The notes under the pieces were generated by a model. It worked only from the letters and a program-made list of their open reading frames with translations, did not search any database and had not been told where the DNA came from. Below, piece after piece: positions 10,500-24,815 of a stretch of DNA of 64,000 nt (positions within the stretch are counted from its first letter, which is position 1; each line of letters begins with the position of its first letter). Source of the DNA: Galaxea fascicularis (Eukaryota > Cnidaria > Anthozoa > Scleractinia > Euphylliidae); the NCBI GenBank assembly GCA_948470475.1, contig OX419336.1, positions 37,855,012-37,919,011 of the forward strand. Direction: 5' to 3'. Made by a program: the position numbers and the translations under genes.

Positions 10500-12819
10500 T
10501 TAGAACAGCTGTACGTATGGCGGCAGAAGTCGAACCTCGTTGAAATTTTGATCTCGTTCCTCGCCTATGTCAAAAATAACACGATAAGCTGCTTTCCAAC
10601 AGTGTGCGTTTCTTTTTACGACCCATCCAGGCAGGTAGGCTGCGTACCCAGGAAAATAGCCAATCACGCGCTGTGTAGCGTGCACGTGAGTGTACAAAGG
10701 AATTATATCCAACACAACCGCTCTTTTATCGCTTGCTTGATGGGAAATGGACCCTGGATGATCCAGTTGAACCTCTAGATAAAGGGTTTTCCCTTGATAA
10801 ACTCTTCCTTTGACAAATCCTCGGTAATAAACGTTGTCCTTCCAGAGAGCAAAGACACGAGCACCCACTAAAACGAGGAAAGAAATTAATGAAATTTGAG
10901 TCATTTATTCGAAGAAACCAATAAACAGTAAAGACGTGATTAACAAAAGGTTTCTGCCTTTCAAAATCATCTCGTTCCATTTGGCCTTCGTAAAACTAAG
11001 TTACAGAGAGAGAGAGATCTCACAGAGTGCGCTTTTTCACGTTTTTTTCTGGTTCGATGCTTTGCTCAATAAGGACAGTGGTAATTCTTCAGAAAAACAA
11101 AACATTACCTTGACGAGTTGTATAAAAAAATGGAAGTTTTCGTAACTCTTCCAGGGTACAGTTCCCAGGTTGATTGTTGACAAAAGTGATCCCATACAGG
11201 TCATCTTTTCCCAAACAGAAGTCTTCAGTCACGAAACCAATGAGATATTCCTTGCTCCTGTTCACCACTGCAATCACATGGTCCCCTAAAGTCACCCAGG
11301 ATGGGGCTGAATCACGCACAATGGCAGTTATGTCCTCGAGGCTGTGCTCTATTCGATCTCCGCTGTCCAGTGTGACGAGCAACGAGTTTCCTGTTCGTGC
11401 AGTTACCATTCCATGACGATACGAGCTGTCTGATATTCTCGCCAGGACGCGGCTGCCAACTAAATAATTCAACAATTAATTCTGAGTGAATTCTCTGTTT
11501 CATAATACCTACAATTGGCATCAAAATTGTTGACGCATTTACCTTTTTAACCTCCTATTTCGTCACTGTGATCCCTTTTTGCCCCCCTTCCCCCGAAACG
11601 ATTAATGTTGTGCGGCAATTGCTGTGGTCTCGAAGTACAAACAAGCAACATTGGTTGGGGGATCAGGGTCTTTTTCACAGTTTATTGCGCGATAAAAAGA
11701 GTGGTGTTATATGGTGCATTCAAACTGCTACTGAAACACAATTTGTCAACTAATCATGTCGCCGATTGTAGTTCGCATAAATTGCTTCGGATACTGATCT
11801 TCTTTGTACAAGGCTTTTTTTTTTTTTTTTCATGATTCTGACGCCACGTTCTACAATCTACGTCTATTCAAATGAAAATTTTGAGACCCCTCTCCCATTT
11901 CAATGATGGAAACTGAAAAGGCGTATTTGGGTTTGAGCGCTAATTGATCATTGATTTGGGTGAAAGGGGGTGGGGGTATTTCTCTTTTTATTCTGTCCAA
12001 GATTGCAGTTTCGTGAAGGGGAAAGAGACTGTTCGCAGTCTGTGCTGGTTACAGTTTGATATCCCCGGGCACGTACAGTATAATTCGCCAGCAAACTCGA
12101 CGTTTACTTCTATAGTACATAACAAAATGTTTTCAAGCGATTTAGTCCAATTAGCCAGCTTCCGTTCGAGGCATAAAGTCCCAAACAATTGTCCTTTTGA
12201 GATAAACTATAAATATCGGCGAGTGGTAGCCCTAGGAATTAAATTAACACGTGTTTTAGTAGGATTCTCTTTAGCGTGAAGAAAAATGCATAAACGTACA
12301 AATTAAATAACACCAAAGGCTCTTGCTTGTACCTCTTGCACATCAATTAGGCTACGATCCACTCAACTAGGAAAATCACGAGGTGAATCACAGGCAGACC
12401 ATCCTATCTATGTGTGTTGACACGCGCTGGCGTAAGGCAATTGGATCTCGGCACGACATTCACTGTAATTTGCACTGAACGGTTGATAAAGCTTTGAGCC
12501 AAGCGATCGACGAAAATGCGTCATAGGATTCTAAATTTTGCATCTTTTGTTCCCAAATTTTGATGAAATAAATGTAAGCCAGACAAATAAAGTTCACTTA
12601 TTTGTTTGCTATTATATAGTCCTGTGTGATGGTGTTGGGTCGGTTGACTTCTCAACCGAGAGTTCAATTTTTTTGTACCCTTCTGTGCAAAATATATGGA
12701 ATTTGGAAAGTATTATGATATAAAGATGTAAGCAACATACCAGGAAAAAAGCTACCCGAGCTTGTAACCCACAGCGTTACTGCAAACATAACAAAGGATG
12801 TCATCAGAAGGGAAGCCAT
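10500..12819 (-). CDS. DUF4537/Tudor-like protein with N-terminal signal-like segment, 3 exons
   Basis: Three exons on the minus strand: 12819-12741, 11459-11109 and 10867-10500 (stop TAA). Each junction has GT donors and AG acceptors and the codon phases agree (a split Val at both joins), giving 265 residues. After the N-terminal exon the protein is a string of small beta-barrel-like repeats, each opening with a pattern such as GSRVLARI, GDHVIAVV or GARVFALW, followed by a basic or aromatic stretch and a GFV/GMV turn. This resembles the DUF4537 (Tudor-like) domain of C11orf16 and VWA3A/B proteins. The first exon encodes a hydrophobic stretch from MASLLMTSF onward, which reads as a signal peptide or membrane anchor; this is unusual for that family. 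Met 12819 was chosen because an upstream in-frame ATG (12867) adds nothing signal-like, and a possible acceptor at 12848 would allow a different 5' end. Function unknown; the last two exons are secure, the first is tentative. Confidence 0.7.
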
Positions 12820-15445
12820 TACGCTGCTGAAAAAGGTCGCTGAAGGCCTGTGGGGGTCACAAAACAAACTATCGTTATGCCCACTGGAAATAAAAACAAT
12901 AGGCTGTTACAAGCCGAAGAAGACCAGAAGTTCATGAATATTTGTTACCACCGATTGTGTTGGTGTCTTAGATGCGAAGCTAGTGTTGCATGTTTGGCCG
13001 GGCCAAGGCTTGTTTAAGAATAAGGTAGCATCTCACCACGTTACAAATTCAGCAAGGTCGTTAAATAATGTAAGTGACCATAGATCAAACTATTAGCTGG
13101 ATGCTATTCACTTACCTAGAACTAAGAATTCAAACCCATTTAACTCTTGTAGCCCAAGTTTTGCTGTATGACTGATTGTACTGCCTTAGTTAACCTCATA
13201 GCCATTCAACATTCAGACACCAACTGATCGATGAACTGCAAGTGTCTGTACACAAGGTGAGCTAAGATAACACCAAAAATGGCTTGCGAGTTAAAAGCCT
13301 GCTTTAGTTGTCTTACTTGCATCCTCAATCAAGGACATTTGCACTGGTTCTGATGGATTACAGCAGCAAAAACCGACTTGCCACCGCGGAAAATGTTGCA
13401 GGTACAAGAAAAAACGCAAAGAGAGTCCCCAATAACTTAACGCCTGGAAAAGGCTAAGGTGAATAGACGAGCAAGAGAACAGAAAACAACTGAAGCTCAA
13501 GCATCCATGGTGGTCTAGACATGCAGGAGGCCTGATTTGTAGTCTCGTAGCAAAATAAGAGATCAGGCAGGGCGAAGCAAAGAGGCATCGTGGTCTGACG
13601 CAATTTAGTGTAATTAAAATTTACTTTGGGAGGACGCTTGTTTCCAAAACCATTGCTATTTGTAGGAGTCGACTACATAAATAAATGGCCGGTGTTGTCT
13701 ACCCTACTTTGCTTCTTTCTAAGAACATCCGCGCGATTACTTTCAAAGTAATTTTTTGACACATGTTTGCAAAAAGTATCAAAAGAAGCTATGAACTTTT
13801 CCGCAATTTCTATGGATTTGCAACAAATTTGCTATGGACAAATGTGGACAATGAGTGTAAACAATTGAAAAAGCTATGACAAACTGCATTCAACTTAGGC
13901 TGGACCACCTGAAAATTAATAAAGGCAAATAAAGCAATATTTCCTGCCTTTACATACATCGCAACTTTGCTAACATCTGCACTACACGTCTTAAAGCACA
14001 TTTAATGTAAATCATTCGTTCATTCTGCTAAATCCGCAAATGTTGAGTCGTTTTGAGTTATTGAACGAAACCCTATTAATTTAATGTTACTTACTCTCAA
14101 TCTTGTCACCGACAGTGTTTCTTCCCTTGGTTTCCCTCAATTTAGATCCGTGAAACGATGTAGCTGTTTAAGGGACGTTGTCGCGGGAAGTTTGCTGTAT
14201 TTTAGTCAAGTTGAACCCAACACAAATTTTTTGACACGATACCCGTGTGCTCAACTAAAAACCGATATTCGAGTACTCGAGAAAAGAATATCAGGAGATT
14301 TATCGAAGAAAAAGCAAAAGCATGAAGAAGGACCTAAAACTAATGGTCCATTAAATTACTGTAAAAACCGCCATTTCTATAACCAGGCAAAGATAATTAA
14401 TAATCATTTTTGCGTATTAGGGTGATTGTAAGCAAAACTAAACCAATGCATATTTTAACGTTTCTGGGAAAAATAGTTCCACTGAAATATCAATTTTGGT
14501 TTCCGAAAGGCTCTAAATAATTCTGAGTTTGCCGTTTCTAAAATTCCTTGTGAATGCTCTTTTTAGCTTACCTGGGACTTCAAACACGGGAGAATCACCT
14601 TAAGTGGGCTTGTTTTTCTCAAATATGATACAATAGTGCCTTAGCTTGTTTGTACAGTCTACAATTGTCAAAGTATTTAATATTGAAATGTATTAATTAG
14701 TCAATAAGTCAAAGTTGCAGATACATTTTAATTGTTTGAAAGAAATGAAATAATAGGAAATGTTTACCTCGCATGAGCGGAAAACTTGACTGTCCCATTC
14801 TCCAGTTCAAGGTACTTTAAATCAATGTTTGAAATTTAGAACAAGAACTTGTCATTGCTGACCAATGTGAATTTTAAGAAGGACAATATTTCGCTCAGCG
14901 AGCAGTGAATAAAGACCGCCTTCACTCTACAACTGACATACCATAAACCAAATAAGTAAACTTACGCCACGTTTTTACGTTTGTAGTCTATCAAAAGGAA
15001 ATGTGAAGCCTTAACACGCCCAAATCTGACTTTGAAGGGCAACGACGTTAAAGTGGCACGAGTACCTCTTTATTACTTATATTAAATCTCGTCAGAGATT
15101 TCAAAGATAATTTGAAAAACCATTTATTTGGATCAAACACCAGACCAGTTATCTTTGAATCCGGAAAATTTTCCATTTCAAGAGCGGCGAAATTAAATGA
15201 ATATTATATACAGACAAATTATGTCTCCTGGTGATCCGAGTGAATTGTTTGGTTATATCGTTCCGGTTGGGGGCAAAGTATAATATTACATTAGATATTC
15301 AATGACGGATAACATCTGAAATTGTCTGCCATGCTTGTCCGAAGATTTTCGCGACGCGAATCAACTGACGACTTTGGTACAGGCAGTTTCTAGCTACTCT
15401 GAAAGGAACAATCGCTCGAATCGCAAGAAAAATTAAATGACCGGA
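12820..15445. other. Intergenic or 5' region of the DUF4537-like gene
   Basis: No supported gene. A minus-strand stretch near 13450-13320 has plausible splice borders but its phase does not fit the DUF4537-like exons. Confidence 0.35.
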
Positions 15446-15653
15446 TCAGGGGGCCGTTTCTCGAATCTCCTGGTAATTATTACCGGGCTCGTTAAGCAGT
15501 TGTGTTCTCCATTCCCGATGGGAGTTTCAAAAGTTTTGAAAATTATGCAGTATAGTTATCAGCTAAAGAAGCAAAGTGGACTTCATTAGAGGTCAGAACA
15601 CACCCTACCGAAATTTTAAGTTCAAAATATGGTTTGTGGGCCCGTTAAGTTAC

Positions 15654-15680
<27 letters not shown>
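15446..15680. mobile_element. MITE, about 235 bp
   Basis: Ends carry GGGGGCCGTTTCTCGAA (15449) and TTCGAGAAACGGGCCCC (to 15677) in inverted orientation, each next to a GGTAA/TTACC block. Confidence 0.65.
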
Positions 15681-15684
<4 letters not shown>

Positions 15685-15939
15685 AGCTGTTCAAAGAACT
15701 AATAGCTCTCTCCAGGGGATACTAGTAAGTCGCCATCCAGCGGATAACACATTAGGGAGTTTGAGCGATGACTACAGGCGACTACGGCAAAGAAAACGTC
15801 GCTTGAAAATATAACTTTGCGGTATCGCAAGTATTTTGCGATTATTCTATCTCGTTCAAGTTGTACAATATGGGCGAGGCATAACTGGATTAGAACGAAC
15901 GGCCTTGAAGAAAAGATAAAGAATGAAAGATTCGATTCA

Positions 15940-16260
15940 GTGTTGCGTGCTCACGTTGTCGTGAAAACTTTAAATTTGGCCAGTTCATGTAGATGTTTTG
16001 CAGAGTACGGCAAAGAAATGTACAAAATGGATCCCGCACGTGCAGCACGATTGTTCTTTGTCATTAACTCCCTATTGAAACACACTGAACAACTGAGACC
16101 TGGAAGGAAAATATTTCTAGCTAGGTGAACCCCCGGGATGGAGAGGGGGGAGGGGGGAGCACTCCCCCATATAAGCTATAAGGGTATGAGCCGCCCCAAA
16201 GAGTATGATTTTTTTTTTGAGCCGGTTATGGTCTGAAAACAAGAGTGAATCTATTGTCTT
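15940..16260. repeat. Dispersed coral-type repeats upstream of ATP6V1E1
   Basis: 15990-16070 contains ACGGCAAAGAAATGTACAAA, a repeat that often yields spurious open frames in coral DNA, and 16125-16260 carries AGCACTCCCCCATATAAGC with GGGTATGAGCCGCC, another familiar dispersed unit. The 103-codon open frame across this stretch is judged to be repeat, not gene. Confidence 0.45.
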
Positions 16261-16684
16261 TCCAACTCCAAATGAATAATAGGGAAAGAGAAGTACCCAA
16301 AATATATATTCGAGCTGAATTAAATTTTGCCAATTCTTGGCTTCAGCAGTGATACGAAGCTTACACGTTACAACAAAGCCAGTAGGAAAATTTGTAACCG
16401 CAACCCTCGAATTTACCTAGCGGATTTGCCTAAATTTCTTGAATTCCCCTAGCCCATCTCATGTTTTTATCAGGCCAGGCAAACACGTCAAACACGGAAA
16501 AAGTTTTCTGTTGCTTAAATCGCTTCCAGACGATTTGACCGAGTAGTTCTGGGACACTGGGGAGGTAGTTTTGATAACCTATCCCAGCATGCACCTGGAG
16601 TTAAAACTTTAGTCTTTCGTCGTTCGATTTGCCTCCCATTTACCAGCGATTTCCTTGATAGTACAGTAACAGAGTACAAACAGT

Positions 16685-19600
16685 ATGGCTCTAAACGACG
16701 CAGAAGTTAAGAAACAAGTAAATAATTGCTTTATTTTTCACCTGATTGACCTGCTTGCTCATCAGGTTATGAATAGAACGGTTGTTTTTTTGCATGCATG
16801 GCACAGTTTCTCACTTTGCGATGCGACAACTGTTCTGTCATAGATTGAACATATGATGGCATTTATTGAACAAGAAGCAAAGGAAAAAGTGGATGAAATC
16901 GACGCTAAGGTAACTGCCTGATAGAACGATAATTTGTGCTGAGAAAATTGTTGGAAAGTCCTCTGTTCCAACAGTTCTCCCACAAAAAAATATATATATA
17001 CCGGGACATGACGTCACTGTTCACCATTGTCACCTGACTTGCATCTCTTTCATATTGTTTTCGCATTTTCTGATCAAAATTAAATTAAGTTGCAATTAAA
17101 CATCAATCTTTATTATCCCTTCTCCATATACATGTCATCAAATTAATTGGCAAGATTTCCACACAGACAAGTCGTAAACATAGTCTCACCCCAGACATAG
17201 CAGCCTTTAAAGAAGTGATTAATATGAAACATAAGACTGAAAAGTACATAGCCATAAGAAACAATATGCAAAGGAAATTTCAGGCCAGATGGAAATTATT
17301 TATTGATAAGTAATTGTGATCTGTTATATCAAAGCTCAAATAATTGTTATTGTTAACATGATCACGTTATTGACACTCATAATAGCATTGTATTTTGTAG
17401 TTACCAATGGAAATAAAATTGTGGAAGGAAAAGAAAAAAAAAAGAAGATTTCCACACAGCCCCATACTTTAATTATATATACATTCTGTGACTCAAACTC
17501 TATTTGTTTTCGGAACAGGGTTAGTATGACAGTAATGCATGTATAATTAAAGTATGGGGCTGTGAAGAAATCTTTCCAATTAATTTTTTGCAAATAGACC
17601 TTGTCACAGTTTCCAACGCCATCTTGACATGTGGGCAAATGCTTCAGAAATAACAGTGTTTATATGGGAATTCCAATGTCAAATAACTTGTAAATGCCTT
17701 GGATGTAGAAAAAATTATGAGCTGGAAACTGAAGATACTAGCCAAAGGATTTAATGTGAAAATCTGAGGTTCCTAACTGCTCTAAAATTCACCCGATGGA
17801 ATTTTTAATTTCTCATACATTTGTGTGTAATTTTTCCTGTGCAACTGCAGCAAAAACATCTGCCCCTTTATATCAAACAGGAAAATACAAGTATGCGTAA
17901 CTTTCAGTAAAGACCAAGAAAATGAGATCAGTATAAAGTTTTATATCTCTGAGGTTCATTGAGTACACATGTGGCCACTTTCAAAATAATTTAGCAAGTG
18001 GAAGAGTGGAATACAGCTTGCAAAATTGACCAATCACAGCTGTAACAAACACTGTAGATTATTTTTGGCTATGACACCAAAACTCCACTAAATCATCCTT
18101 GTTTGGTAATTATAAGATGACCATTGTTTGCTTTGGCTATTCAATTCTTCACTGGTTACTTTGATTTCAGGCAGAGGAAGAGTTCAATATTGAAAAAGGT
18201 CGCCTCGTGCAACAGGAAAGGCTGAAGATAATGAACTTTTTTGAAAAGAAGGAAAAGCAAGTGGAATTACAGAAAAAAATGTAGGTGTTATACCATGTTT
18301 GTGTGCCTCAAGCTGTAGTCACAGTTATCAGCAATAAATTTAACGGTGAACAACAACTGAACAAAGGTCCAAAAAATTAAAATAGAAGAGTCACCAGGTT
18401 TGTTAGAAACCCAGCATTTAAAATAAGTTTGTTGCAGAGTAGATGGTGAAGATTGTGAATGATAACTAAAGGCTGATGTAACTTTATTCATACTGATTTG
18501 CAATCGTGATCTTGATAAACTTCACAGCGTATGATTAAACCTCTGCTTTTCTTAATTCACCGTGTTTTCAATACATTCTCAGGAAGAAAAAATTGACATT
18601 TTGGGAAATTTCTATTGGTGTGAATTTCATTTCTTTAACCCAACATGATGAGAAATCCGATTTTTGACCTTGGAAATGGGGGGTCGACTTATACACGAGT
18701 AAATACGGTACACTGTACCACAAGAATTTGAAAAAACAAATTTAATAAACCCTCTGTTTATAAGAACACTGAACCTTGTTTCCGTGCAGTGTTGTCAGCT
18801 GGGAAACCACCTTTTCATAGGCCAATCAAAGTTGTTGTTTCATTTGAAGAACCAGTCAGTGAACAAGGACAAATTCTGTCCAATTTGATGATATGGAAAT
18901 GTATTTCTTGGCTCCTGCAACCAGAGGCCCAACTCTTGCTTTCTATTTTGGTTGTTCAATGGGTCTCTGGAGCCAGTGTAGTTATGGTCATTATGCACTC
19001 AATATTTCTCATCTTTAAAAACAACCGATTCCTGCGACATGTACAGCTATGACTGTGTCTCCTGAAGTACATCATAATATTACACCAACTTGGCCTTTAT
19101 ATAAGTGTTGTAGGTAAAAATTAAATTCAGAAAATAATTTTAAGCTAGGTTGTATAATTAATTAGGGTTAAGATACAGAAGGAATTGATTTTCAACCTAG
19201 GTTAAGAATTTTTGACCAGAATTTCATTTTTACCTACAACGTAAGCATGAGCTGTTATTACACAAGATTGTCCAGGATTATTTTTGGAACTTTTTGCTAC
19301 CTAACATTTTGCATAGACATGTAAGCCCCTGAGATATAAAGGGAGGGAAACCAGTAACCTCTGACCCCACTCTCCACCCCCCCCCCCCCTTCCCTACTTA
19401 CACCACATTATAATCTATATATAATAACAATAATAATAATAATAATCAGGGAGCAGGGTTGGTGCAGTGGTGAGAGTGCTCACGTTCCACCAATGTGTCC
19501 TGGGTTCAGTTCCCAGACTCGGCATCATAAGTGGGCTGAGATTGATTTGATATTATGTTTAAATTACTTTGTTTACAGTCAGAGGTCAAATCAGTTGAAC

Positions 19601-22600
19601 CAGTCGAGACTAAAAACCCTCAAGGCACAGGACGACCACATTAAGGTAACCGATGGTCACATGTGGGGTAGTATCTTGATTCTCTGAACTGTCTTGGGTA
19701 ATCACAAAACCATGTTTGTCTATTTTATAACTCTTATTGGTGACCAACAGCTAATGTTTTGTGAGTTTATTACTGCTTCATCAGTTTAATGGTTGTGAAA
19801 GATGAGATGTTTTGCATGTAAATAGTTCTCCCAAGTTGTACACTGTACCTGAAAGTGTATTATAGATTGAGAAGAATGTGCATGTTAGTGTCAGGACTTT
19901 AGAGGTACCAGTAGTACAAAGTTTGTTCAGGGGCACAATAACACACAACATGGGATATCTGTTCTGTAGTGGGATCTGTGGTGGGTTATTTTACTTACAA
20001 AGCAATAGGGTTGTCACTGATGTGATGTTCATTGTAAGCATAAAATCCAGTGCAAGTCTCGCGAACCATTGCTTAAGCCCAGTTGAAACAGTCATGATAG
20101 TTGATGATAGTTCCAACTATCATTCACTATCATTGACTATCATGTCTGTGTTAAAACAGTTCATGATAGTTGATGAATCACATGATGAGATCGCGCTGCT
20201 AACTGGTGCCTAGTCTCCTACTGCGTGAAATTGTAAACAAATGTATAGTTCATTCTTCGCTTTTCCAGTTACATCCCAATTATGGTAGTCATCGCAAAAT
20301 ATGTTCCACAAACTTGGACGGCTCATACCCATCCATATGTTTGCATATCAAGCTACCACTCCACTTCTTGTAGCCTGATTTTCTGGATTTTTTCACTTTT
20401 CTCACTTTCTCGCTTTCAGCATCACTGTCATCAGAATTATGGCTTTGTTCCTCTCCAGACGATAGCACCGCGGCAGCCATTTTACCACTTGTCATTTCAG
20501 TTTGAGCCCATTTTTGGTATTACCGCTGGCCGAAAAAACTGTTGTGCACTATCATCCGCTTGTTCAAACAGCAAAAACTATCATCAACTATCATGACAAA
20601 TTTGAACATGTCTAAACTGCACAATAGTTAATGATAGTCGATAGTGCATGATAGTTCGTGTTCAAACACATATGATAGTTAAAACTATCGTCGACTATCT
20701 TCAACTATCATTACCATTTGAACAGGGTTTAGCTGTAAATATACTTGATTGAATGCAGGTACTGACAGTGTACACTAAACAGGAGTGGGAAGTGAGGTGT
20801 AATTTACTCACAATCAATTTGCTAGGTTGAATGAAAGACAAATGGCCAACTGTGTGATAATTATATTTTTCTTTAGGGTATACTGGATGAAGCTGTCCAG
20901 CGGCTTGGCAAGGTGACGGAAGACAAGGCTCGGTATGAACAAGTTCTAATTGGACTGATTACTCAGGTTAGGATGGAAAAAACATTCTATGAAGCAACGT
21001 GGTTTCATGTTGTTACTAGTGTTTTAGTAAAATTATATTGTCTGCATTCTGCTGTAGCACAACAGACTGGCTGTACTGCAGTTGAAGTTCAGTCACTGTA
21101 TAGATCTGCTTGTCCATTATTCCATTATTTATACTGGTCTGATATTCATAATCATGGATGGTGAAGATTCCTAAAAGCTATCAGTTATGATTTATTTTTA
21201 ATAAGTGTGTTTGAAACAGTTTCATTTTCCTTTCAAAGAGTGAACTGTTATGCATAAAATTTATTTGTACAATACAGTATGCTATAGCATTAAATTCCAG
21301 CTTCTTAATTAATTCAATTTAATTTATTTTGTCTCTTCGAAATCCATATTGCGATTATGTAGATATCTTGGTTATCAAGATATTTGATTCAGTTCAGTTA
21401 ATCAAGGTTCATGCACAATAATAACAGTATTTTGACTGTAAACATAATACATTATAAACCAATGTAGAATATTATATTATTACTATTTCTGCAGTGATTA
21501 GGTTTATTTGTTTTCTACAGTTACATTTGTCTGATTTGTAAAATGAGACTTTTATTGGGATATTGGTCAACACTGAAGGCTACAGCAAAGAACAACATGA
21601 CACCCAGGGTTCTCAGTTTATGCTGGCAACCGCTGATTTTAGTCCCCGTAGACAACAAGTTTGCCTGCAACTCTGACTCCAGCCAAAAATTAGAATTGGA
21701 GAAAACTCAATTTTTTTTTTATTTCTTTGCCTATTCTCCTTGCTTTTACTTCAACTCTGTTTGCAAAGGAAACCCTATGCACCTGGAAAATCTGTAGTGT
21801 CTAAACTGAAACTGGTAGTTTATTAGCACAACCCTCTTGTATGTTTTTACAGGGTCTGTTTCAACTTCTTGAATCCTCTGTGTCTATACGATGTCGTCAA
21901 CAAGACCTTGCTATTGTGAAGGTATCAAATTTCCAATTTTACCCACAGTTTTTATTTCAATGTGGATGTAACCTGAACTTGTCAGAATGGTTGGATATGG
22001 AATAGAAAGGTTGAAATAATTCTTGATCCATTTTTGCTACAGAAAGTTAAAGATGCTGCAGTAGAAGACTACAAAAAATCCACAAAGAAAACAACAGAAG
22101 TTACTGTGGATGAACAGACCTTCTTACCATCTGATTGGTAAGACCTCTGGGAATTATTGCAATGATAAAGAAATGGTTGTAATATGAGCTTCCATAAAAA
22201 AATGGCTTAATCCCTAAGACATTAAAACAGAGCATCATTTGATTCACGGCCGAGTCAGAAGAGGAGTGGGTGTATTCTTGATTTGACGTCACAAACTGAT
22301 TTGCATCCATGTTAATATGATGCAAATCAGTTTGTGACGTCAAACCAGGAATAGACCCACTCTCCTTCTGACTTGGTTGTGAATCATAATAATTAATGAT
22401 GCTCTGTTTTAAAGCCTATAAAAAGTCAAGATTTCAAACAGGTGCAAAGATGTAGAGGAGGTAAAGTCTTGGTCTGGGATTTGATCAAAATGAAAACGTT
22501 CTGGTCTTATATTTTTAATCTAGGATATCATGGTCTCACAGTCTCAGATTTACCATTCTATACCCCTTTTGGGTGTAATCTATGCTCAGAACACTGTTCT

Positions 22601-24772
22601 GAATTTTGATCGTTCATGATAATAACTTATTTCAACAATATTGACAGGAAATTAAACTATGTTGCACAATTTTACAGTAAACTGAAAATGAAACTAAGTG
22701 AAATGTTTCTACTACTTCTTAGTTTGCTTGTCTAGGGTTTTTTTCTTCACAGAAAACTATGTAATTAACGCAAAGAGGCAATGGGTCTAAAAGGGGTGTA
22801 AATGAGGATAAAAAATAACAACTTTGAAAGTGTGAAGTGAAAAAACAAGAGGCAAAATCAGTGAAGAGGCAATGAAAAGAGTACTAATTCATCACATGCA
22901 ACACGAGCTTGACACTGCACATTGACATGCTTTCAGAGGTCAAGCTTATCAGTCCTTTTGTCCATTAATAGTGACAAAGAAATTGTCCAGTTATGTTACT
23001 ACTAGTATGTAGGTTTCATGAGCGTGTAATCTTTTTATGCAAAGAGTTATTTCAGGGGTTCTGGGGTGTGTTCTTTGTTATGAATTTCACACAGATATTC
23101 TCAGTTCTCTCTTACCCACAAGCAATAACAACATCTGCACAGCTAACATATGCAACTCTGTTCTTTTATAGTGCTGGTGGTGTTGAACTACTTGCCAAAC
23201 AAGGCAGAATTAAAGTAGTGAATACCTTGGAGAGCAGACTGGAAATGATGAGTAAACAGGTATGTAGACAAGTTGATGGCACTTTCAAGCCAAGAAAAAC
23301 ATGTGTAGTTTACTGTAGTGTAAGTCAATTTGGTTCCAAATTGAATTCAGGTGTTTAAGGTAAACATCAAGTTCATCTTATGAGGTCGCTGTCGCTGCAC
23401 AACAGCATTGGGAAAGGTCTACCTGTTCATCAGGGCTCGGTTGTTCGAAAGCCGATTAACGCTAATCCAAGATTAAAAGTTAATCAAGGAGGTCATTTCT
23501 CTATCCCCAAACATTGTTCAATGCTGATATTCTGCAAAATTTTAGATTAAGGGAAGTCAATCCTGAAAAACAAAAAGCAGCGGAAACGACTTTCATTCAA
23601 AAGTTAAAAACTGCAACCAAAGTTTACGCTAATCCTGGATTAGGTTAATCGGCTTTTGAACAACCGCGCCCTGTATTGCATGTTGTGCTATTTAAGTAAT
23701 TAGACCTAAAGGGAATTCAGTGAATTACAAAATGTACAGCTGCAATAGGTTCTTTGGTTTGAAGTACATCAGAACTACAGTGTATGTGTACACCCCTTGT
23801 CTGTAGCAATTAGCCCACTAGCAGTTTGTTCCTCTCCTGATTCATCAGAGTGCAGTATTTATTGTGAAGGCATCGGTCGACTAGATGACAATCTCTTGTG
23901 AAAGTTTCTTTCCTGAAGGAATTAGCATTTCTAAATCGACTGGGCGGGAGATTCAAGCCACCAACCTTTGCATCACAAGTACAACAGCGTAATCAATTGA
24001 ACTGTAGACCTCCTGAGTTGTCACCATCATTGTCATTCCAATTGCATTATTGTTGGTATTTTAATTAGCTGTTATGGTGAAATTATTATTTTTTTTGTTA
24101 TGAGTTATTATTGTTGTTGTTATCATTATGATTATTAAAATTAATCCTGTCTGACATTTCAGTGATGCTATCATCATAAGCAAGGCAAAGTGACTGTTTC
24201 TGTGTAATTGAATATAAATGCAAACACTACATACTTACATTTTCTTTCTTTTGTGGTCATGTAAATAACTTAGTGCGAATAGAATTTGACTGCATGTTCA
24301 AAGTTGGTGTCAGATCTTGATTATTATCTCATGAATTAAGCATTCAAATTTGTTGCAGTAATTTTTCAGTACTGAAAAGTTGTTAATTAGATTCAGTTTT
24401 GACATTCCGATCATATCGTACATTTGTTTGGCAATGGAGGAATTCAACCAGGGAATTCAAAGAACTGTGTCCAGCAACACGTTGACGTACATGTAAGTCT
24501 CACCAATTGGGTATACAGACCTTAGTGTCCAGTGCTTATCATATCATTGCATTCTTCTCTACATAGTGTAACCAACATAGTCCATATCGCATAGAACGCA
24601 TTCAAATGGATAAACAATGCATTGTTAGCTAATGATTTTCCTGCACAAAGATTGTATTTGTCTTGTGCTATTGGCCAATCTTTGCCGTTGTAATGATAGC
24701 ACCATTGAAACATTGGACAGCTTTAATTTTAATATTTTTACTGAAGTTTATCGGTAAACCTTTAATCGTAAA

Positions 24773-24815
<43 letters not shown>

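Noticed and set aside
13315..13450. Possible upstream exon of the DUF4537-like gene with AG and GT borders
   Set aside because: Its phase does not fit the acceptor at 12848, and the peptide has no recognisable features.
15817..16128. 103-codon open frame upstream of ATP6V1E1
   Set aside because: Overlaps a dispersed repeat that commonly gives spurious frames; no domain.
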